A DNA stretch of 64,000 bases from Fictibacillus marinisediminis (GTDB taxonomy: Bacteria > Bacillota > Bacilli > Bacillales > Fictibacillaceae), in contig NZ_JAIWJX010000002.1 of assembly GCF_023149135.1 (NCBI RefSeq), forward strand, positions 3,410,001-3,474,000. Reading direction: 5' to 3'. Below are positions 37,155-46,084 of this stretch, one piece after another. Position 1 is the first letter of the stretch. The number at the start of each line of letters is the position of its first letter. The notes beneath the pieces are model-generated. The model saw only the letters and a list, made by a program, of their open reading frames with translations. It was not told the origin of the DNA and searched no databases. A program made the position numbers and the translations under genes.

Positions 37155-37190
37155 GGACATTCACCGTCCCTGTTAGCCATTTTACGTCCC
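37155..37190 (-). promoter_or_regulatory. CggR operator
   Basis: On the minus strand: GGGAC-N6-TGGCT-N4-GGGAC-N6-TGTCC (37186-37190, 37175-37179, 37166-37170, 37155-37159). This reproduces the B. subtilis operator of two direct repeats CGGGAC-N6-TGTCC separated by N4; the first half is imperfect (TGGCT). It lies downstream of the promoter, so repression would act as a roadblock. Confidence 0.85.
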
Positions 37191-37230
37191 AATGATGCTA
37201 TAAAAAAATGACTATGTTTAAGTCTCCTTC

Positions 37231-37260
37231 ATTCTAACAAAACATGTGACAACATTTCAA
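37231..37260 (-). promoter_or_regulatory. Sigma-A promoter of the cggR-glycolytic operon
   Basis: TTGAAA (37255-37260), 18-base spacer, TAGAAT (37231-37236) on the minus strand, about 40 bases before the CggR operator. The overlap with the end of the upstream thioredoxin-fold gene is nil. Confidence 0.7.
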
Positions 37261-37266
37261 CAAAAA

Positions 37267-37518
37267 TTACTTATTAATTGTAAGTAAACGCTTTCTTAAT
37301 GATTCCTTATGAATCTGCCCGTACTGAATCTCTTCATCCGCTACCGTAATCACTGGGATCATCAGCCCATATTTTTCGATAAGTTCATCTGACCGGTAAA
37401 TATCAACTTTTTGGATCTTCATCGGAATTTCCTCTTGAAGCTCCTCTAATATAGTATGCGCTTTGTCGCAGAGAGGACAATGGTGTTTTGTATAAAATGT
37501 GATCGAAAGTGGACTCAT
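37267..37518 (-). CDS. Glutaredoxin-like (thioredoxin-fold) protein
   Basis: 83 residues from the ATG at 37518, 9 bases after AAGGGA; an ATG 9 bases earlier touches the RBS. ITFYTKHHCPLCDKAHTILEEL gives the first beta strand and a C-x-x-C motif (C14/C17). MIPVITVADEEI carries the cis-proline. It probably acts as a small disulfide or glutaredoxin-type reductase; partner unknown. It lies between rpoN and cggR on the same strand. Confidence 0.8.
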   Translation of the reverse strand: MSPLSITFYTKHHCPLCDKAHTILEELQEEIPMKIQKVDIYRSDELIEKYGLMIPVITVADEEIQYGQIHKESLRKRLLTINK

Positions 37519-37574
37519 ACTCAACATTCCCTTTTCATCTTTTTTTATTCGTACTCTTGTTATCATTATATATT

Positions 37575-37614
37575 AAAAACAAAGCACCTGGCTTAGTAAG
37601 AAAAGCGCAGGTGC
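37575..37614 (-). terminator. Likely terminator of rpoN
   Basis: GCACCTG (37584-37590) and CAGGTGC (37608-37614) with a 17-base loop, followed on the minus strand by TTTGTTTTTAATA. The following bases (AAGCGC...GACAAGCGC, 37604-37635) look like another Bacillaceae intergenic repeat, but I cannot confirm that here. Confidence 0.6.
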
Positions 37615-37707
37615 CCGATTAGGTCCGACAAGCGCTGGAACTATTGCCCCGAAACACTTTTTTTGTGTTGAAGGGTAAGAGTGGAGCATCGCTTCTGCGG
37701 TCGTATG

Positions 37708-39024
37708 TCAGGAATATCTTTTCCGCTTGGAAGAGGAAGCGATGTTCAGCTCCTCTCTGTACTTGGCGACCGTACGCCTTGAGATGCTCAAGCCTTTTTC
37801 GCTGGCAAGCATTTCGGCAATCGCCTGATCAGACAGCGGCTTTGCTTTATCCTCTGCTTCAATTACTTTTCTTATGGCAAGCTTGGCGGTTTGGGCAGAA
37901 GCGTTCTCTCCATTTACCGTTTCAATTTTTGCTGTAAAAAAATATTTCAGTTCAAATGCGCCTTTCGGTGTTTGAATGACCTTGTTTTTAACGGCCCGGC
38001 TGACTGTTGATTCGTGCATGCCGATCCGTTCAGCTACTTCCCTTAAGGTAATCGGAACGAGATGTTCAGGGCCCCTTTTTAAAAAGTTCTGCTGAACTGA
38101 GACGATCTCTTTGGCGATCATGATGAGCGTGTTCTTTCTTTGTTCAAGGCTCTTCTGCAGCCATTGAAGCTTTTGATAATGTTCCTGCAAGTACTGTGCA
38201 GCACCGCTGGCCTTTGATTTTAATAAATGAGCATAGCTTTCATTCAGCTGCACTTTGGGCGTGAAATGATCGTTGATGGCGAGTTTGTACGTTCCATTAT
38301 CTTCAATGACGGAAAGGTCTGGATACAGGTATCCCAGTTCACTGTGGCTGGACAATTTTTGCCCCGGCTTCGGATCAAGAGTCAGAATAAAGTCGGCAGC
38401 CTGTTCGACAGCCTGTACATTCGTTCCAAGGGCAGCAGCAATCTGCTTAATTTTTCGGTCTGCGAGCTGATCAAGGTGAGTATCAGCGATAAGGTAGGAC
38501 AGATCATCCTCCATGCCAAGCGATTTCAATTGCAGTAGAAGACATTCCCTAAGGTTACGGGCTCCAATGCCTGCCGGCTCCAGCTGATGAAGCCAATCTA
38601 TGGCTTCTTCATATCTTTCAGTGCTGATTCCGAAACGCTGTTTAATTTCATCTTCCGTTATATCCAGATATCCGGCCTGGTCTATATTTAAGATGAGATA
38701 GCGGACAACAGCTGCAATCTCATCTGATGCAGGTATGGCTAACGCTTGATGAAGCAGGCGGTCGTGCATGGTTTCTTCAGCAGGCTGCATCATCCCGATC
38801 ACATCCGCATCTTGCATTGTTTTACTTTTTTGAAGCGCTTTCTTTTTATCGTTATTAAAAAAGGCTGGCGAATCCGCCAACTCAATGAGAGGATTTTCTA
38901 CCGCTTGTTCTTGTAAAAATTGAGAAAGTTCATAGCAAGGATATTGCAGGATGGCAATGGCCTGGCGAAGCTCTGCAGTCATGACAAGACTTAAATTTTG
39001 TTGTTGAAATAATCCCAGCTCCAT
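37708..39024 (-). CDS. rpoN: RNA polymerase sigma-54 factor (SigL)
   Basis: 438 residues. Region I is glutamine-rich (QQQNLSLVMTAELRQAIAILQ), region II short, and the core-binding domain contains EPAGIGARNLRECLLLQL. The HTH (TLREVAERIGMHESTVSRAVKNK) and the C-terminal RpoN box SRRTVAKYREEL recognise -24/-12 promoters. It needs an AAA+ activator, none of which is in this window. ATG behind GGAGGGATTTATA. Corresponds to B. subtilis sigL. Confidence 0.97.
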   Translation of the reverse strand: MELGLFQQQNLSLVMTAELRQAIAILQYPCYELSQFLQEQAVENPLIELADSPAFFNNDKKKALQKSKTMQDADVIGMMQPAEETMHDRLLHQALAIPASDEIAAVVRYLILNIDQAGYLDITEDEIKQRFGISTERYEEAIDWLHQLEPAGIGARNLRECLLLQLKSLGMEDDLSYLIADTHLDQLADRKIKQIAAALGTNVQAVEQAADFILTLDPKPGQKLSSHSELGYLYPDLSVIEDNGTYKLAINDHFTPKVQLNESYAHLLKSKASGAAQYLQEHYQKLQWLQKSLEQRKNTLIMIAKEIVSVQQNFLKRGPEHLVPITLREVAERIGMHESTVSRAVKNKVIQTPKGAFELKYFFTAKIETVNGENASAQTAKLAIRKVIEAEDKAKPLSDQAIAEMLASEKGLSISRRTVAKYREELNIASSSKRKRYS

Positions 39025-39137
39025 TATAAATCCCTCCTGTTACTATGATACTATAGAATGTCAGCAGGCAACACTGAAAAAGATTTGAAGTTCCTTCCAT
39101 CAGGTTAACACTGCTGGAGTTTGCGATTTTTGGGCAC

Positions 39138-39165
39138 AAAAAAAAAGGACCATTACTGGCCCTTT
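39138..39165 (-). terminator. Terminator of the cold-shock gene
   Basis: AAAGGACCATTACTGGCCCTTT forms a short stem with one G-U pair; ten T follow on the minus strand. It ends 10 bases past the csp stop. Confidence 0.7.
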
Positions 39166-39175
39166 TATCACGCTA

Positions 39176-39376
39176 TTAAAGTTTAGTAACGTTAGCAGCT
39201 TGAGGTCCGCGAGCACCATCAACGATTTCAAAAGATACTTCTTGACCTTCGTCTAAAGATTTGAAACCTTCAGATTGGATAGCAGAAAAGTGTACGAATA
39301 CATCGTCTCCACCTTCAACTTCGATGAAACCGAATCCTTTTTCTGCGTTGAACCATTTTACTTTCCCGTTTTGCAT
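39176..39376 (-). CDS. csp: Cold-shock protein (CspA/CspB family)
   Basis: 66 residues, single OB-fold. KGFGFIE (RNP1, 13-19) and VFVHF (RNP2, 26-30) bind single-stranded nucleic acid. It acts as RNA chaperone and cold/stress adaptor. AGGAGGATATACCC precedes the ATG. Its leader contains a 14-base perfect palindrome TTAAAGCGCTTTAA (39400-39413). Which of the several Bacillus Csp paralogues it is cannot be told. Confidence 0.97.
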   Translation of the reverse strand: MQNGKVKWFNAEKGFGFIEVEGGDDVFVHFSAIQSEGFKSLDEGQEVSFEIVDGARGPQAANVTKL

Positions 39377-39399
39377 GGGTATATCCTCCTGTCGGCGCG

Positions 39400-39413
39400 T
39401 TAAAGCGCTTTAA
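39400..39413. promoter_or_regulatory. Palindrome in the csp leader, cre-like
   Basis: TTAAAGCGCTTTAA is a perfect 14-base palindrome 24 bases before the csp ATG. It resembles a CcpA cre site (TGWAANCGNTNWCA) but differs at positions 2 and 13. It may be a protein site or a small RNA hairpin near the RBS. Confidence 0.35.
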
Positions 39414-39551
39414 AAATTGGAACCATGTGACAATGCTACAAAAACTAAAAGAAAACACATATTGTTTACATCCAGTCATAATAACACGTATATGGTCAGC
39501 ACAACTATATCATGGTAATTTCCAATTGTCAAAACAAGGCGCTTAATTTAT

Positions 39552-39598
39552 TTGGTGCCAATCACCAAGAATAATTTTCTGTTTTGGTGCCTGGCACC
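39552..39598. repeat. Pair of GGTGCC-type palindromes
   Basis: TTGGTGCCAATCACCAA (39552-39568) and the perfect palindrome GGTGCCTGGCACC (39586-39598) lie 17 bases apart, between csp and the 70-residue gene. The same 13-mer occurs inside cobC (20381-20393) and variants occur in hisIE. The rest of 39414-39645 holds no gene. Confidence 0.75.
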
Positions 39599-39645
39599 GG
39601 AATCTGATACTATATAAACAGTTGAAACGAAGGAGTGCTGCAACC

Positions 39646-39858
39646 ATGGCTGAACAATTTTCAGTGGCTTTTTTTGAAGAAAATTTCAAACAATACATCG
39701 AACGGAACAAGGATGTGTTTACGAAATCGCACGCAATGAATGCCTATTACCGATCCATTGTCGGAACCCTCATCAATGACCATCTCAACAAAAACGCAGA
39801 AATCGTCCGCCGGATCCGAAATCTCGAAACAGCTTATACAAATGTAAAGAATAGCTAA
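39646..39858 (+). CDS. Unrecognised 70-residue protein
   Basis: From the ATG at 39646 (MAEQFSVAFFEENFKQYIER) behind AAGGAGTG; a TTG at 39622 is too early because the RBS lies inside it. The product is helical and basic: ...NAYYRSIVGTLINDHLNKNAEIVRRIRNLETAYTNVKNS. No signal peptide, no cysteines, no membrane segment. I do not recognise the family. It lies on the plus strand, about 140 bases before the clpP operator, with csp diverging on the other side. Confidence 0.7.
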   Translation: MAEQFSVAFFEENFKQYIERNKDVFTKSHAMNAYYRSIVGTLINDHLNKNAEIVRRIRNLETAYTNVKNS

Positions 39859-39997
39859 TCCTCTTTAACTATAAAACTTTTGACGTGCCCTACGTTTAAA
39901 ACCTGGTGACGCGGGAATGATGATGATAGTCTAAACATATTGTTAAATAAAGGATTGTGAAGCCTCTACATAGAATTATCAACAAAGAAGCTTTTCG

Positions 39998-40014
39998 TTT
40001 GACCTTTTTTGACC
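39998..40014 (+). promoter_or_regulatory. CtsR operator of clpP
   Basis: TTTGACC-TTT-TTTGACC is a perfect direct heptad repeat, the complement of the CtsR consensus (A/G)GTCAAA-N3-(A/G)GTCAAA. It covers the -35 element and most of the spacer of the clpP promoter, so bound CtsR would block polymerase until heat stress. Confidence 0.95.
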
Positions 40015-40027
40015 TTTTTTGTATGAT
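39999..40027 (+). promoter_or_regulatory. Sigma-A promoter of clpP
   Basis: TTGACC (39999-40004), 17-base spacer, TATGAT (40022-40027), followed by a leader of about 36 bases to the clpP ATG. Confidence 0.88.
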
Positions 40028-40070
40028 GTCAGTAACACACGAAAAACACACCATAAAAGGAGGATTATTC

Positions 40071-40670
40071 ATGAATTTAATTCCTACAGTTATTGAACAA
40101 ACGAACCGTGGTGAACGTGCATATGATATTTACTCTCGTCTGTTAAAAGACCGTATTATCATGCTTGGAAGCGGAATTGATGACAATGTATCCAACTCTA
40201 TCGTAGCTCAGCTGCTCTTTCTTGCTGCCGAGGACCCTGAAAAGGATATCTCCCTATACATAAACAGTCCTGGCGGATCCATCACAGCAGGTATGGCGAT
40301 TTATGATACGATGAACTTCATCAAGCCTAACGTTTCCACGATCTGCATCGGTATGGCGGCTTCCATGGGAGCATTCTTGCTTGCAGCCGGTGAAAAAGGA
40401 AAACGCTATGTACTTCCAAACTCTGAGGTTATGATTCACCAGCCTCTAGGCGGAACACGCGGACAGGCAACAGACATTGAAATTCATGCTCGCCGTATCA
40501 TTCAAATGCGCGAACAGCTTAACAAAATTCTTTCTGAAAAAACAGGCCAGCCTCTTGAAGTGATCGAGCGCGATACAGACCGTGACAACTTCATGCTAGC
40601 TGAGGATGCTGTAAAATACGGACTTGTTGACCGTGTCATCTCTTCCGTAGAAGATCCTAAAAACATTTAA
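40071..40670 (+). CDS. clpP: ATP-dependent Clp protease proteolytic subunit
   Basis: 199 residues from the ATG at 40071, behind AAAGGAGGATTATTC; the frame is open upstream through the promoter and is not used. Catalytic triad S98 (GMAASMGAF), H123 (VMIHQPLGG) and D172 (DTDRDNF) are in the family positions. The tetradecameric serine peptidase works with ClpC, ClpX and ClpE, and removes SsrA-tagged proteins made with the tmRNA encoded in this window. Controlled by CtsR. Confidence 0.99.
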   Translation: MNLIPTVIEQTNRGERAYDIYSRLLKDRIIMLGSGIDDNVSNSIVAQLLFLAAEDPEKDISLYINSPGGSITAGMAIYDTMNFIKPNVSTICIGMAASMGAFLLAAGEKGKRYVLPNSEVMIHQPLGGTRGQATDIEIHARRIIQMREQLNKILSEKTGQPLEVIERDTDRDNFMLAEDAVKYGLVDRVISSVEDPKNI

Positions 40671-40686
40671 TGAAATGAAAACAAGA

Positions 40687-40720
40687 AAGCCGCTCATCTT
40701 TTTACGAGCGGCTTTTATTT
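40687..40720 (+). terminator. Terminator of clpP
   Basis: AAGCCGCTC (40687-40695) and GAGCGGCTT (40706-40714) flank a 10-base loop; TTTATTTT follows. Confidence 0.92.
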
Positions 40721-40733
40721 TGGGGAGATGATC

Positions 40734-40820
40734 ATGAACCTATATAATATCCTCGTTTCCATCGGAGTCATCGTCATCGTAATTTTAATATTGGCGATGT
40801 TCGCCCGGACAAAACGGTAA
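40734..40820 (+). CDS. 28-residue single-helix membrane peptide
   Basis: ATG at 40734, 6 bases after GGGGAG, and TAA at 40818. The product is MNLYNILV, then a run of isoleucine, valine and leucine forming one membrane helix (about residues 6-22), then a basic tail MFARTKR. It follows the clpP terminator immediately and is itself followed by a hairpin (CCCGGAC/GTCCGGG, 40804-40837) with a T-rich end. Small membrane peptides of this kind often regulate membrane proteins or proteases; no family is recognised. Confidence 0.6.
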   Translation: MNLYNILVSIGVIVIVILILAMFARTKR

Positions 40821-40841
40821 AGCTTCTTCGGTCCGGGCTTT
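40804..40841 (+). terminator. Hairpin at the end of the small membrane-peptide gene
   Basis: CCCGGAC (40804-40810) pairs with GTCCGGG (40831-40837), followed by CTTTC. It includes the last codons of the peptide gene. The T tract is weak. Confidence 0.5.
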
Positions 40842-40863
40842 CAAGCAGAGGGATATAGTTTAA

Positions 40864-40972
40864 AAAATATGAGTTTGGCTAGTATTTCTTATATTTCGGC
40901 CAGTAAATCCGAGTTTTGGATTGTAAATATCATTTCCAGCCAGTATTTCTCCGTTTTGGCCAGTAACCGGCA
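40864..40972. repeat. Intergenic array B: five degenerate ~20-bp units
   Basis: Consecutive 19-21-base units on the plus strand, for example AAATATGAGTTTGGCTAGT, ATTTCTTATATTTCGGCCAG(T), AAATCCGAGTTTTGGATTGT, AAATATCATTTCCAGCCAGT and ATTTCTCCGTTTTGGCCAGT. The common unit is TTGGCCAGTATTT plus about 8 variable bases, close to that of array A read on its other strand. The gap 40842-41010 has no gene. Confidence 0.78.
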
Positions 40973-41010
40973 ATCTGCGAACCCGACATGCGGTAAAACA
41001 CCCCATAACA

Positions 41011-41071
41011 AAAAAAACAGGGCAAAAGCTCTTCGATGATGATAGTATCATATCGAACCCGCTTTTGCCCT
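41011..41071 (-). terminator. Terminator of the yvcI-rapZ-yvcK-whiA-crh operon
   Basis: AGGGCAAAAGC (41019-41029) and GCTTTTGCCCT (41061-41071) form an 11-bp stem around a long loop (which contains a smaller GATGATAGTATCAT pairing). On the minus strand GTTTTTTTT follows. Confidence 0.88.
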
Positions 41072-41099
41072 TTTACTTCTTCTATTTTCTTCAAGAAAC

Positions 41100-41357
41100 C
41101 TAGTTCTGCTCCGTAATGAAGGCTTCAAGCCCCTTGATCGCTTCTTCTTCATCATGTCCGCTTACAGAAATGGTAATATCGACGCCAGATCCGATGGCTA
41201 GGCTCATGATTCCCATAATACTTTTTGCGTTGACTCTTTTTCCGTCTTTTTCTACAAATACTTCAGAGTTGTAACGGTTCGCTTCCTGCACAAATAAGGC
41301 AGCCGGACGAGCTTGCAATCCGGTTTTCAACTGAACAGTTACCTTCTTCTCGATCAT
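41100..41357 (-). CDS. crh: HPr-like catabolite-repression protein Crh
   Basis: 85 residues of the HPr fold. Position 15 is Gln ([10 protein letters not shown]) instead of the phosphocarrier His, and the regulatory S46 (NAKSIMG) is kept. Crh therefore does not carry phosphate in the PTS but is phosphorylated at Ser46 by HprK and serves as a CcpA corepressor. hprK lies at the right end of this window. Last gene of its operon, 39 bases after whiA. RBS AAAGGAGGAACA. Confidence 0.97.
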   Translation of the reverse strand: MIEKKVTVQLKTGLQARPAALFVQEANRYNSEVFVEKDGKRVNAKSIMGIMSLAIGSGVDITISVSGHDEEEAIKGLEAFITEQN

Positions 41358-41396
41358 TGCTGTTCCTCCTTTTAAAGATTAGTGTGTAATTATGTT

Positions 41397-42341
41397 TTAT
41401 TTCGAAATGGGTTGTCCTAACCGAATTTTGTTAGCGATTTCATCAATTTTCCGAAGCCTGTGGTTGACGCCCGATTTGCTTACTGCGCCTGAAGAAACCA
41501 TCTCACCTAGCTCTTTAAGCGTAATTTCCTGATGGGCAACGCGGAGTTCAGCGATCTCGCGGAGTTTGTCAGGAAGAACTTCGAGACCAACCTGGTTTTC
41601 AATAAATTTGATATTCTCGACCTGCCTCATTGCTGCACCCACTGTTTTGTTCAAATTGGCGGTTTCGCAGTTTACGAGGCGGTTGACGGAGTTTCTCATA
41701 TCCTTCAAGATCCTGACGTCCTCAAAATAGAGCATAGCGTTGTGCGCTCCAATTAAAGTAAGGAACTCAGATATCTTTTCCCCGTCTTTCAAATAAATAA
41801 TGTATCCTTTTTTGCGTTCGAGCATTTTTGCCTTTAGATCAAAGGTGTTCATCAGCTCGCACAGGGCTGCTGTATGTTCCTCATACATTGAAAAAATCTC
41901 AAGATGGTAACTCGTTTCCGGATGATTGATAGATCCTCCGGCAAGAAAAGCACCTCGCATGTATGATCGGCGGCAGCAGGAATTCTTTTGAATGTTTTCT
42001 GCGATCCCCCGGTTGAACGTGAAGGTTTCATCTATGATATTTAAATCCTCCAGAAGAGCTCTTGCTTCCTGAGTGAGCCTGACGATGTACACGTTGTTTT
42101 TCTTCAGCCTCATTTTTTTCCGGACCAGGAGTTCCACATGAAAGGAATACACTCTCTTGATCAATGTATAGATAAGCCGGGCAATGGCGGCATTCTCAGT
42201 TGGAATATCCAGCACGATCTGGCGGTTCGAAAAAGAGATGGAACCATTCATTCGGATCAGCGCTGCCAATTCCGCCTTTGCACAGCAATCTTTCATCTCC
42301 AGTTGGGTCAGTTCTTTTTTTGTTTCTGCCGCAAAAGACAT
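41397..42341 (-). CDS. whiA: WhiA family DNA-binding protein
   Basis: 314 residues from the ATG at 42341 ([20 protein letters not shown]), behind AGAGGGGTG. The N-terminal part is a LAGLIDADG homing-endonuclease-like fold without nuclease residues ([21 protein letters not shown]). The C-terminal HTH is [26 protein letters not shown]. In B. subtilis WhiA influences cell division and chromosome segregation; in actinomycetes it is a sporulation regulator. Confidence 0.97.
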   Translation of the reverse strand: MSFAAETKKELTQLEMKDCCAKAELAALIRMNGSISFSNRQIVLDIPTENAAIARLIYTLIKRVYSFHVELLVRKKMRLKKNNVYIVRLTQEARALLEDLNIIDETFTFNRGIAENIQKNSCCRRSYMRGAFLAGGSINHPETSYHLEIFSMYEEHTAALCELMNTFDLKAKMLERKKGYIIYLKDGEKISEFLTLIGAHNAMLYFEDVRILKDMRNSVNRLVNCETANLNKTVGAAMRQVENIKFIENQVGLEVLPDKLREIAELRVAHQEITLKELGEMVSSGAVSKSGVNHRLRKIDEIANKIRLGQPISK

Positions 42342-42430
42342 CTTTTTCACCCCTCTTCTATCCACTACGGTAACGTGAGGGTTGGATAGCTGTTATTCAG
42401 CCTTCAATTTCTGAAAAAACTACTCCTTTA

Positions 42431-43375
42431 TCACAGTAATGAAAGAAGCAGTTCAGATACACGTTTCGCATCATGGCGCACTAAAGTGCCATATTGAATT
42501 ATATTATCACTAATGATCTTAAAACCAAAAGATTTTAAACGATCCATATCCCAGGTAACCTGTTCGGCTCCCTCTTCGCGATAGAGTTCCAAAAATTCTT
42601 CAGGAATAATTTCATTGTTAACGATCACGACATCAACGATTTTATCGCCCACGTGATCAATCAGTGCCTGAACATGGTCACTTGCTGAAAAGTGGTTCGT
42701 TTCCCCTTTTTGAGTCATGGCGTTACAAACATAAACTCTAGGCACCGTTGACTTGAGAACAGCGTCCCGAATACCGCCAACCAATAAATTGGGCAGGATG
42801 CTCGTATAGAGACTTCCGGGTCCCACAACAATCAGGTCAGCCTCATTGATCGCGTTTACGCTGGCCTCTAATGGTTCGATATGGTCAGGCGTAAGAAACA
42901 CACGCTTAATTCGTTTATTGCGGAGAGGAATTTTGGACTCCCCGGTAATAAATGAACCATCTTCATATTCTGCGTTTAAGATGACGCTTTTATTAGCCGC
43001 AGGCAGCACTTGCCCTCGGACATTCAGCACCTTGCTCAATTCCCTGATCCCCATGACAAAATCCCCGGTGATGTCATGCATGGCAGCCAGCAGCAAATTC
43101 CCCAGGGAATGGCCGGTAATCCCGTCACCTGTCGTAAAACGGTGCTGAAAAAGCCGTTCCACCAGAGGTTCAACCTCAGAGAGTGCAGCAAGGACGTTGC
43201 GCACGTCTCCCGGTGGTGGCATATCGTAATCTTTTCGGAGGCGGCCAGAGCTGCCTCCATCATCAGCAACGGTAACGATCGCCGTAATGTCTACGGGAAA
43301 GCTCTTTAAGCCTCTGAGAAGAACGGAAAGCCCGGTGCCTCCTCCCAGAACGACTATTTTAGATATAGGTTTCAT
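42431..43375 (-). CDS. yvcK: YvcK/GlmR gluconeogenesis and cell-wall factor
   Basis: 314 residues of the CofD/UPF0052 fold. KIVVLGGGTGLSVLLRGLK, VTVADDGGSSGRLRKD, GDVRNVLAALS, TGHSLGNLLLAAM and VVGPGSLYTSILPNLL are the family blocks. The protein binds UDP-GlcNAc and helps steer carbon into peptidoglycan under gluconeogenic growth. Its ATG directly follows the rapZ stop with no gap, so translation is coupled. Confidence 0.97.
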   Translation of the reverse strand: MKPISKIVVLGGGTGLSVLLRGLKSFPVDITAIVTVADDGGSSGRLRKDYDMPPPGDVRNVLAALSEVEPLVERLFQHRFTTGDGITGHSLGNLLLAAMHDITGDFVMGIRELSKVLNVRGQVLPAANKSVILNAEYEDGSFITGESKIPLRNKRIKRVFLTPDHIEPLEASVNAINEADLIVVGPGSLYTSILPNLLVGGIRDAVLKSTVPRVYVCNAMTQKGETNHFSASDHVQALIDHVGDKIVDVVIVNNEIIPEEFLELYREEGAEQVTWDMDRLKSFGFKIISDNIIQYGTLVRHDAKRVSELLLSLL

Positions 43376-44251
43376 TTAAGACTTATCCTTTCCCATGTCA
43401 CGATGGCTGCTCAATGTAACAAACTCTTTGGACAAAGCATTCTTAATGTACTCTGCTAGAGCAACCGAGCGGTGTTTTCCGCCTGTGCAGCCAATTCCGA
43501 TAATCAGCTGGCTTTTCCCTTCCCGCTTATATTGTGGAATCATAAAATTTAATAGATCGATAAGCTTTTCAAGAAAAGTCTTTGTTTCAGGCCACCGCAA
43601 TACATATTCTGAAATATCCGGTTCTAGTCCAGTCCTTGGCCGCATGTGGTCAATGTAATGCGGGTTCGGCAAAAATCGCACATCAAATACGAGATCGGCA
43701 TCGATCGGCATCCCGTATTTAAAACCAAATGACATGACATTTACGGTAAATGGATGGGACTTTTCCGATGAAAATCGCTCAATAATCTTTTCACGGAGCT
43801 GAATCGGTTTAAGGTCCGTTGTATCGATTACTTGCTGAGCACGGCCTTTTAGCTCTTCCAGCATTTCACGTTCCTGCATGATTCCCTGAAGAGGGTTTCC
43901 GCTTTTCGCCAGGGGATGTGACCGTCTTGTTTCTTTGTATCTGCGGACGAGCGCTGCATCCTTGCTTTCAAGGTAAATAATCTGCGGCTGAATGTGAGAG
44001 TGGACAGGCAGCTGATCAAGCGTTGAAAAAAGCTGGTCAAAAAACTCTCGTCCCCTTAAGTCCATGACAAGTGCCACTTTATTCAGCTTTCCATGTGACT
44101 CCTCCATAAGCTCAACAAACTTTGGCAATAATGCGGGAGGAAGATTATCAACACAAAAGAAGCCCAGGTCTTCAAAACTCTGCATCGCTACTGTTTTTCC
44201 TGCCCCAGACATCCCAGTTATAATTACCATTTGAACGTCCTGCTGTTCCAT
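43376..44251 (-). CDS. rapZ: RNase adapter/nucleotide-binding protein RapZ (YvcJ)
   Basis: 291 residues. Walker [11 protein letters not shown] (13-22), [11 protein letters not shown], and the C-terminal [12 protein letters not shown] signature. In E. coli RapZ senses glucosamine-6-phosphate and guides RNase E to GlmZ; in Bacillus YvcJ hydrolyses GTP/ATP and affects competence. Together with YvcK downstream it points to amino-sugar control. Confidence 0.96.
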   Translation of the reverse strand: MEQQDVQMVIITGMSGAGKTVAMQSFEDLGFFCVDNLPPALLPKFVELMEESHGKLNKVALVMDLRGREFFDQLFSTLDQLPVHSHIQPQIIYLESKDAALVRRYKETRRSHPLAKSGNPLQGIMQEREMLEELKGRAQQVIDTTDLKPIQLREKIIERFSSEKSHPFTVNVMSFGFKYGMPIDADLVFDVRFLPNPHYIDHMRPRTGLEPDISEYVLRWPETKTFLEKLIDLLNFMIPQYKREGKSQLIIGIGCTGGKHRSVALAEYIKNALSKEFVTLSSHRDMGKDKS

Positions 44252-44339
44252 AACCGTTCCCCCCCTCTTATTCTAAAAATCGTTAAAATATCGTTGATGT
44301 ATTGTATGTGTTTGATCCTGTCGCCGTGTAAACTGCCTA

Positions 44340-44798
44340 TCAAGCGGGATCGAGGCGATAGGACAGCAGTTCAAAATCCGGTGTATACGTGAACGTTCCA
44401 AAAATCATTCCCGTCCCGGTGAGAACATAATCCAAAATATGATGATCTCCAGGCGCCATCGGCAATGAACGTATTTCAGATGCTGGCTTCCAGGCCAGAA
44501 TTCCTTCATCAGACTCTTCAAGCGCCTCTCCTTCAGCTTCGGTTGCCAAGAAGGTGAACATCATCCATTCAGAAATAATCTTGTCTTTTTCTTTGATAAT
44601 AAAATTAAATACACCCTTCAGCTGAGGGTTTTTAATATAAACCCCTGTTTCTTCACGATATTCCCGAATGACAGAATCCCTGATGGATTCCTCTGACTCC
44701 ATCTTGCCGCCAGGGGCTACCCACCAGCCTCTTCTTGGTTTCTGCAAGAGAAGCACTTCGTTTTCTTTGACTAAAACACAGTTTGTTACTCTTTGCAC
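44340..44798 (-). CDS. yvcI: Nudix hydrolase YvcI
   Basis: 152 residues from a GTG at 44798 (GAGGTG 6 bases upstream); a GTG at 44816 would give six extra residues. The Nudix box runs from GGKMESEESIRDSV to REYREETG (about residues 30-52). The C-terminal FTYTPDFELLSYRLDP is typical of YvcI. It may be an 8-oxo-dGTP or other nucleoside-diphosphate hydrolase; recent work on homologues also points to RNA pyrophosphohydrolase-like activity, but the substrate is not certain. First gene of the yvcI-crh operon. Confidence 0.92.
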   Translation of the reverse strand: MQRVTNCVLVKENEVLLLQKPRRGWWVAPGGKMESEESIRDSVIREYREETGVYIKNPQLKGVFNFIIKEKDKIISEWMMFTFLATEAEGEALEESDEGILAWKPASEIRSLPMAPGDHHILDYVLTGTGMIFGTFTYTPDFELLSYRLDPA

Positions 44799-44904
44799 AA
44801 TGTTCACCTCAATCACCTGTTACATTAACTTTAGTATACTAAAAAATGCCACTCCTCACAATGAACACGTATCTCTATTATTAAGGGATAGAACTAGTAT
44901 TCCA

Positions 44905-44934
44905 CAAAAAAAGGGCGCGGAATGCTTCCGCGCC
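44905..44934 (-). terminator. Terminator of trxB
   Basis: GGCGCGGAA (44914-44922) and TTCCGCGCC (44926-44934) with a TGC loop; seven T follow on the minus strand. It separates trxB from the yvcI operon. Confidence 0.93.
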
Positions 44935-45038
44935 AAAAGTCTTGCAATTTATAAAAAGGGGGTCAATTTCTTATTATTTATAGTACCCCATTTTTATTTC
45001 ACCACTGTTACAGTCTGATTAAAACAGAATTACGAATT

Positions 45039-46031
<993 letters not shown>

Positions 46032-46084
46032 TTATATTGTAGTTACATGGTATCGGCCAAAGGCTTTTTCGTCCATAGATTTGC

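Noticed and set aside
37604..37640. AAGCGC...GACAAGCGC sequence as a further dispersed repeat
   Set aside because: It resembles a repeat I associate with Bacillaceae, but there is only one copy here, so it cannot be supported from this window.
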